Assembly: GCA_949752735.1 (NCBI GenBank)
Contig: OX457051.1
Span: 64,501 to 128,500, forward strand
Direction: 5' to 3'
DNA: 64,000 bases
From: Lumbricus terrestris
Taxonomy: Eukaryota; Annelida; Clitellata; Crassiclitellata; Lumbricidae
Made by a program: the position numbers and the translations under genes
The notes under the pieces: generated by a model
What the model was told of the DNA's origin: nothing
Database searches by the model: none
What the model saw: only the letters and a program-made list of their open reading frames with translations
Part shown: positions 58,004 to 64,000 of the stretch, piece by piece
Layout of the letters: each line of letters opens with the position of its first letter
Numbering within the stretch: the stretch's first letter is position 1

Positions 58004-59944
58004 CAGTGGCACAACCAGGGGGTGCTTGAGCACCCCCCAGGGCTAAAAAGATGACCCACGCAATTTTTCCAAATCCGATGAGTGTTTTGTTTGTGGGGTG
58101 GGAGGGGGTAGGGGTCTTTCGATCTTTCAGTCTTTCAGATTACACAATCAAGCAACTTCCTTCATTATTCTGTATTATAATTTTAGTCAAATTCATGGTT
58201 CATAAAGCACTTGATTTTAGTGTTTAGCTGATCTACCTGAGTTTGTCTGGGTCTCGAGAATTTGCCGATCCTGTGCCTTTACATTACAGTATCTCCCCAA
58301 TTTATTGATTATATGTTACGACTTAATTGATAGTACCGTGTGTGCAATTTTTTGTGCAAAATTTCACAAAATGATTGTTTTTAGTTTCTGCATGTTTATT
58401 ATAATTATTGTCTTACATAAACTGCCATATTATGCCATGATCTTATTTCCTACCATATATTTATAATTTTATTATTTATTATTATAATATAATTATGATA
58501 CTATCATATGATATTATAATGTGCATAACTTACGGTACTGTTATTGGCGGATATTTAGGGCGATAGGGAGACGTAAGTAATTGTTGGGCAACAGACTGAT
58601 ATCTTAAACTCCCAAAGTTTGTGGTAAGGGGACGGAGATGCTTATGTATCCCCAATGTGTCATTATAAATATTTCTTAAATATTATTAAAAATTTGTGCA
58701 ATGTTACCCACTGCTTATTCATAATGAACAATAAGTTGGTTAAGACGACAGCCATAAACGCTGTCATTACAGTGTGTGTAAATTAAAAAAAACAATTCTT
58801 AGACGATGGGAGGGTCATTTATTGGAATCTTATATCACATCTCTGAGCACTAAAATCATGAGTTATTTTCTTTAAAAAATGACAGCTTTAAAAGTCACGG
58901 CGCACTGTGCAAATTTCAAAATTTTTAAGTAATTGTGAAGCAACACTCTGAAATTTTAAATTAAAATCTATGACTATCAGCATTAAAAATGAGCAATTTT
59001 ATTAAGATGCCAGCTTAAAGCCAACCATTGCAGCATGGAAATTATAAAATAAAACAATGGGGAGGGGCATTGAAATCTTGAACCACGTCTTTCAGCAGTG
59101 AAATCATGATGAATTTCGCTAAAATGACACCCTAAAATGACACCACTGCAGTGTGTAAATAAAAAAATCTATGTTGGAGAGGAGGCACATCCCCTGCCCA
59201 TACCCATTCCCCTGCTAGACCTATGTTGAAATTTGAAATCACTCTTTTTTATCAGCACGGAAGTAATAGAGTTATTTTTGCTAAGTTGACATCTTGGAAT
59301 GGTACCATAATAAACGTGGAAAATCTGAATTTCTTATAATTGTGAGTATATTCATTGAAATTTAGACCACTCTTGTCAGCAATGAAATAGTATAGCAATT
59401 TTGCTTTAGATGACAACTTAAAATGCTGTCATTGCAGTGTGGAAATTAGAATATTTCTGATGTGGAGGGGCACATCCCCTCCCAAAACCCCTGTCTTCTC
59501 GTCGCCACGTGCTTCGGAGATTTTCCCAGAAACCTTGATTCCCAGAGAAGGGACTAGAAAAAACACAGGTTATTGGGGAGGGACTAGATTAAACACCGGT
59601 TATTAATTTTGCCACTAGCGGGCAGAGAAGAACTAAGACCCTTTGTTTTATCTAAACAAAATCGGCAAGGACATTATTTTTGTATGTCCTAAAACGTGTT
59701 TTCAGAAGTTTTCATGACTTTATCGCTCATAAATAAAGCTGGCAAACAAGAGCCTCAAACACGCTCTAGCTGACGCAAAAAGTAAAAAATGCGTTGGTTT
59801 CTGGGGTTCCGCCCCAGACCCCGCTGGGGGAGCTTACGACGCTCCTTCAGACACCCTAGTCGGCATTGACTTCGTGCCTTCGCACCTTCGGCGCTTACAA
59901 TAATTCTGAGCACCCCCGAGGAAAATTCTCTGGTTGCGCCCCTG
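58004..59944. mobile_element. hAT-like non-autonomous element with internal tandem repeats
   Basis: Left end CAGTGGCACAACCAGGGGGT, right end inverse CTCTGGTTGCGCCCCTG. ACGTTCTC (57996-58003) and ACGTCCTC (59945-59952) form an 8-bp target duplication with one mismatch, as in hAT elements. The interior from about 58760 to 59460 consists of degenerate units of roughly 155-170 bp marked by CATTGCAGTGTGGAAATT and TTGCTAAAATGACA. No transposase; 1941 bp. Confidence 0.82.
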
Positions 59945-59949
59945 ACGTC

Positions 59950-60810
59950 CTCTACTTCTCCGTCCCTCCGCATTGCCATGCAGGGCCGCAACTTAAAGTC
60001 TTCTGTCGTCCATGCTTGACACATGTCCAAACTACGAGTCTTCTCTTCTTGATCTTGTCCACTATAACTCCCAGTTCCTCTCTGGTCTTCTCATTTCTGT
60101 TCCTTCGCCTTCTACTTCTGCCCAGTATTCCCCGCAGCCAGACAAAAATACAATATTTTGACAAATTTTGTCAAAAATATAAGATGACAATAAATAACAT
60201 TATATTTGGTAATATCAAACTTAGTAAACACCCTTAAGTAAGAAAAAGTGGATAACTATGCAAGTGCAGGTTTCTCTCGTTGTGTTAATTCCCTCACAAT
60301 TTTTAAGCAGTACCGTAAGTTGCGTTTTCGCAACGTTGGCGGTAAATGGGTTAAGAAGACATTATTATAAGACCTAAATCTATTATTTTGCGAGAAAATA
60401 AGTGCAGGTCTACTTTTTTACTTCGAAATTCAATTCAACATCGGAATTCAGCAATTGAGTGATGGTTGTGGCAAGGTAAAATCACACAGATCACATCCAG
60501 TCAAACAAAGACACACAATGTGGACAAATGTTAAATTAAAATGCGCAATGCATGTTTTACGGCTGAGAATTAATTGCAAAACTTAACTACGTGAAATAGT
60601 AGGCTAATCGACAGAACGCGTATGACAAGTGAAAGAAAACCAATTAGGCCCATAGATGACAAATACAACTTCTTGAACTGTTTCCATTCAGTCACCCGGT
60701 CCTTTAGAGTAGGTATCTTCCTATCAGACTCGACTCTTCGACGATAATAATATCTCAAGTAAGGGACGATAATCGTTTCTATCGTTGTTTTAGACAACTG
60801 CTTGTTTTCT
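59950..60810. other. Upstream region of the GT61 gene
   Basis: No gene recognised. A 75-codon minus frame (60570-60797) has a hydrophobic stretch but starts at TTG and lacks a family match. Confidence 0.4.
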
Positions 60811-60813
60811 ACA

Positions 60814-62472
60814 ATGACGCCGAAGAATACGAATCAGAGTCGCAGCCTGACGAACATAGCAACAGTGTTTACCTTAAAACGACTTAAGCTTATATTCATC
60901 ACGAACCTAGTCTTAATAGTCTCCGCAATCTGTATTCTCCTGTTTTCTCGCTATAAAGCGCTTGCTAGTCTTGGAGATATCAAAACAATGTCTGCTTTAA
61001 GACTTCGTGTGACGAAAAATGAGACGTGCTATTTCGATGAAAGAGTTCTTCGTCGAATTAGATTTCCGTTCAGAGGAATATCCGTCGAAGTTTCCGGTTC
61101 ATTTCTGAAGCGCGTGTGTATTTTCAATGCAGCATTAGATCATATTAGGTTGACACACATGAGAACAAGATATTCTAAGGAATGGACAAATATATCTGCT
61201 TTGGAAAATATACAGTTTCTAAACATAGCGGACGACAACTTTCTTCAAGACTTAGGAAATTTTTCGCAGATTGAGACGGTGTTTCTGCCCTGGATTAAAA
61301 GCAAACTAAGAGCATGGACGTCGTTGGAAGATACTTCAAATATATTAGTAAATAAATACTTCGAATGGACAGCTGATAAGGAATTATGTCAATGGGTAAA
61401 CAGTCCAACTACGCACAAATATGATGTCGTTTACAATCGAACGTGTGTCAGTGATTTGGAGAAATCTAGAAAACCGAAGTCGTATCGTCTACTGGCGTTA
61501 AATTCCAAACCATTACACAGAGAATATTATTGGCCAAACAATGGAACAAGCTATCCTGGACATTTCTATCATGAACCACCCGCTTTTGCCTTTTACTTGA
61601 ATATAGTTCAAGACTGCATTGTGACTCCTGACAGTGAAATATGGTGCGGAAATATGCATGTTTCTTGTAGCTACAGGAAGAACAAAAGACCTCCACAAAA
61701 TATAGACAAAATTCCATTGTACGATGAAGTGATAGCCTTGTCTCAACAGTATGGTTCCGCAGTATTTCACAAAATGATTGAAATAATTCCACGGATTTCA
61801 CTTTATATCGACTTTCTCAAACGCAATTCGAAAATCAAGATACTTGCGTCTGAAAAACATGGTCGAACGGCAGAGTTTTTGTCAATCTTGGGTCTCAACA
61901 AGGAAAGAATTATCACCGGGACATGCAGGGCAAAGCTGCTTTATATGCCAAGAACGACGGTGTGTAACTATCCCAATATTCCCGATACTCAAGTTATTTC
62001 ACGACTTTATAGAAATTTTGTCAGCGACAAATTGAAAGCTGAAGCGCGAGATAAAATCATTTTAATACGAAGATCTGGAAAAAGAAAATTCACAGAATAT
62101 GAAGCCATTGAACGCATGGTAAAGGAAGCGGCGGCAAAGCACAATTTGAACTTTACTCTGTTCTCAGATAACCCTGTTCCATCTCTTATGAAGACGATGA
62201 TCATGTTTCACTCGGCAGTTATGATCATTGCGCCTCACGGAGCCGGACTCTCAAATGTCATTTTCTCTCAGCCAGGAACGTACGTCATTGAAGGAGTTTG
62301 CGGTCCGCCCTACGTGAACCTGTGCTTCCAACGTTTATCGTATACGCTTGGCCATCACTGGCATGGTATTCACTCGCGTGGATGTATGGCTGTTGTAAAT
62401 GTGTCTGTTAGTTCATTGAAGGCTGTTGTAGAGAACCAGCTGAACAACCTCTTCAAGAAGGATGTCGTTTAA
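60814..62472 (+). CDS. GT61-family glycosyltransferase, type II membrane, 552 aa
   Basis: Single exon. I start at the first ATG (60814); the frame is open four codons further upstream but only from a TTG. A membrane anchor lies at residues 26-44 after a basic N-terminus. The DUF563/GT61 catalytic region occupies the C-terminal half: HKMIEIIPRISLYIDFL around 320, KIILIRRSGKRKF around 412 and the family signature APHGAGLSNVIFSQPGTYVI around 473-492. GT61 includes EOGT, POMGNT2 and plant beta-1,2-xylosyltransferases, which act in the ER/Golgi on proteins or N-glycans. The basic RRSGKR and HGAG blocks are present, so the enzyme looks intact. The roughly 300-residue N-terminal half is not recognisable, so no orthologue is named. 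Upstream of it is a hAT-like element and downstream a dispersed repeat; no neighbour is closer than 5 kb. Confidence 0.9.
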   Translation: MTPKNTNQSRSLTNIATVFTLKRLKLIFITNLVLIVSAICILLFSRYKALASLGDIKTMSALRLRVTKNETCYFDERVLRRIRFPFRGISVEVSGSFLKRVCIFNAALDHIRLTHMRTRYSKEWTNISALENIQFLNIADDNFLQDLGNFSQIETVFLPWIKSKLRAWTSLEDTSNILVNKYFEWTADKELCQWVNSPTTHKYDVVYNRTCVSDLEKSRKPKSYRLLALNSKPLHREYYWPNNGTSYPGHFYHEPPAFAFYLNIVQDCIVTPDSEIWCGNMHVSCSYRKNKRPPQNIDKIPLYDEVIALSQQYGSAVFHKMIEIIPRISLYIDFLKRNSKIKILASEKHGRTAEFLSILGLNKERIITGTCRAKLLYMPRTTVCNYPNIPDTQVISRLYRNFVSDKLKAEARDKIILIRRSGKRKFTEYEAIERMVKEAAAKHNLNFTLFSDNPVPSLMKTMIMFHSAVMIIAPHGAGLSNVIFSQPGTYVIEGVCGPPYVNLCFQRLSYTLGHHWHGIHSRGCMAVVNVSVSSLKAVVENQLNNLFKKDVV

Positions 62473-62630
62473 TGATCTAGATTCTAGATGATCTACGCGA
62501 CGTTAGATGTCAAAGAATCTGTCACGTAGAGAGGATAATACTAAGTCTTATTAATAATATAATTCCATTGGATGTAGGGGTGACCGTGGCTGTGTGTTAC
62601 AGGGGTTATATGTTACATAGATTGTATATA

Positions 62631-62734
62631 CAGGGTGCGCCAAAAAAGTAATCCCCTACGGTTTCAGCCTATATCTTGGCCAAACATACGAATTTTGAAA
62701 TGAAACTTTACAGTCTTAAAGGCAATTCATATAT
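62631..62734 (+). repeat. Dispersed repeat, left half, copy 3
   Basis: GGTGCGCCAAAAAAGTAATC then TATATCTTGGCCAAA and GAAATGAAACTTTACAG, as at 8323-8428. It continues after the TIR element at 63439-63510. Confidence 0.8.
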
Positions 62735-63438
62735 CGAAGTGACTAGGGGACCGCCAGGCGGCTGTCGTATTTCAATTACTAGGGGACCGCCAGTCACATG
62801 TAACCTGTCACATGACCCGAGTCACGAGTCTTCATTCTTGAATAATGGCGGCAGTTATCGATTGCTTGTTTTATGTCGGACAAAAGTTTTCTTGTTTTTT
62901 CTTGTTTTAAGGACAGAGTAAGTAACCAATCTTCAGATACATGATAGGGTTAGGGTTAGGGATAGGGTAGGGTTAGTTACAAGAACTTTTTCTTGAAAAA
63001 TCGAACTTCAAAATTGGGTTATATTCTATAATGACTCGGTAGCAAGTAACTTTTTTTATAAATTCGATGAAAAATATTTCCTTACGAAATTGAAGCGGGA
63101 TTTATCGTGTGAGGGTCGGTTAGGGCTCAGGTTAGGCGTCGTGAGGGTCGGTTAGGGTTAGTTTTAGGGTTAGTGCAGTCATTCTGAAGCTGGATTGATG
63201 AACAATAATTTTCAATGAAAAATGGATGAAAATATTTGCTGACGAAATAGAAGCGGGATTTATCGAACAAATTCTTGCCTAAAGAGAAGCTGGATCGATT
63301 AAAAGGATTTTCGGCAAACTAGAAGTTGGATTTATTAAAGATAACAACGCTTTCGGGTCATGTGACAGGTTACACGTGACTGGCGGTCCCCTAGTAATTG
63401 AAATACGACAGCCGCCTGGCGGTCCCCTAGTCACAGCC
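62735..63438. mobile_element. TIR element inserted into the dispersed repeat
   Basis: About 82-bp inverted ends (62740-62822 and 63353-63433) with GACTAGGGGACCGCCAGGCG, nearly identical (one mismatch seen). TTCATATAT lies on both outer sides (62726-62734 and 63439-63447), a 9-bp duplication. The interior has TTAGGG-like stretches and 36-bp units. No transposase; 704 bp. Mutator-like by duplication length. Confidence 0.9.
62946..62975 (+). repeat. Short TTAGGG-like interstitial stretch
   Basis: AGGGTTAGGGTTAGGGATAG followed by GGTAGGGTTAG, with scattered GGTTAGGG again at 63108-63175, all inside the TIR element. Confidence 0.85.
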
Positions 63439-63510
63439 TTCATATATACGTACAATGGTCAAATTAAAAATATATATTTCAAACAGAACAAAAGTCTGAT
63501 GTATTACAAG
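63439..63510 (+). repeat. Dispersed repeat, right half, copy 3
   Basis: TTCATATATACGTACAATGG then ATTTCAAACAGAACAAAAGT corresponds to 8767-8830, completing the repeat that the TIR element interrupts. Confidence 0.8.
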
Positions 63511-63770
63511 TTCTAACATTATATCCAGAATAGACGAGTGTTGGTATGTGCGTAGAGAGGGTCATAAACAATTTTATAGTTGGATAAGATTGGCGATCAG
63601 AGGTAAGGTTAAAGAAATCATAAATAAAATGGGAAAGGCCAGGGTTATAGCGGTACTTAAATCTTCTATTTGCAGCTGCCTAATTTGATAGATTTTTATT
63701 AATTCAAATTCTTGGAAGTACTCCAGACGCCACTGCTACACTTAAAAACCACTCGTTCGTCTCTGCCCCT
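63511..63770. other. No gene recognised
   Basis: Unique-looking AT-rich sequence. Confidence 0.4.
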
Positions 63771-63774
63771 CACC

Positions 63775-64000
63775 CCCCGAATAGATTACTGGTGCTCACT
63801 CTGAGTTGGCCTCCCTGCAGCTGAGCTAAGGTTAGGAAGCCTGGACCGGATCATGATTTCTGCAGCACGCCCTTGTGGGTGCATCCCTGAATTCGGCCAT
63901 GTCGCCGGTGTCGCGTGACAGAGTCTCCCCCCTAAAAGTCTTCCCCGGAGACTTAATTTCGAAACAGATTCTCCCCCCGGAGGATCTGTTCTAGAATAAA
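63775..64000 (+). mobile_element. LINE RT fragment at the window edge
   Basis: 63830-63905 matches the inverse of 49140-49232 (AAGCCTGGACCGGATCATG, CTGAATTCGGCCATGTC), the RT thumb-side region of the hairpin LINE family. It is followed by two GA-box palindromic stretches (AGTCTTCCCCGGAGACTT, AGATTCTCCCCCCGGAGGAT). Possibly continues beyond the window. Confidence 0.65.

Noticed and set aside
60570..60797. 75-codon frame divergent from the GT61 gene with a membrane-like segment
   Set aside because: Starts at TTG, no ATG at its beginning, no family resemblance.
60802..60813. Upstream start for the GT61 gene four codons before the ATG
   Set aside because: The codon is TTG; a eukaryotic start at the first ATG (60814) is more likely.

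Overview
The window is metazoan nuclear DNA, most likely from a marine invertebrate. The evidence is spliced Golgi-type genes with GT-AG introns, several families of non-LTR retrotransposons, a Ty3/gypsy-like fragment, many TIR transposons and MITEs, tRNA-derived SINEs, long (ATGT)n and (ATC)n arrays, and a large satellite. I cannot name the species. Nothing prokaryotic is present and there is no CRISPR array.

Layout. 1-8312: a 34-bp satellite with a 2.77-kb higher-order repeat, grading into diverged copies. 8323-10180: dispersed repeats and a 66-bp minisatellite. 11945-12985 (-): single-exon glycosyltransferase-like gene. 13805-16750: the same satellite in inverted orientation, then a 35-bp subfamily, then diverged copies. 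16941-19238 (+): two-exon glycosyltransferase-like gene. 19555-20341: TIR element. 20935-22805: gag-protease part of a Ty3/gypsy-like retroelement. 24129-25373 (+): SGNH/PC-esterase-like gene. 26784-30897 (-): three-exon EXTL2-like gene with two MITEs in its first intron. 31265-41490: transposon relics, including a perfect 71-nt palindrome and a broken FkbM methyltransferase. 43896-55905: dense nested transposons, LINE 3' ends and (ATGT)n arrays. 57235-57822: (ATC)n array. 58004-59944: hAT-like element. 60814-62472 (+): GT61 glycosyltransferase. 62631-63510: a dispersed repeat interrupted by a TIR element. 63775-64000: another LINE fragment.

The five intact genes all look like type II Golgi membrane enzymes acting on glycans: two GT-A-like transferases, an O-acetyltransferase/esterase-like SGNH protein, a GT64 (EXTL2) enzyme and a GT61 enzyme. 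With the FkbM relic they suggest a physical cluster of glycan-assembly genes in a repeat-rich region. That they act in one pathway is inference only. Two gene models (16941-19238 and 26784-30897) come from joining exons at splice sites that I read in the sequence; the joins restore the family motifs and give complete proteins of 327 and 324 aa.
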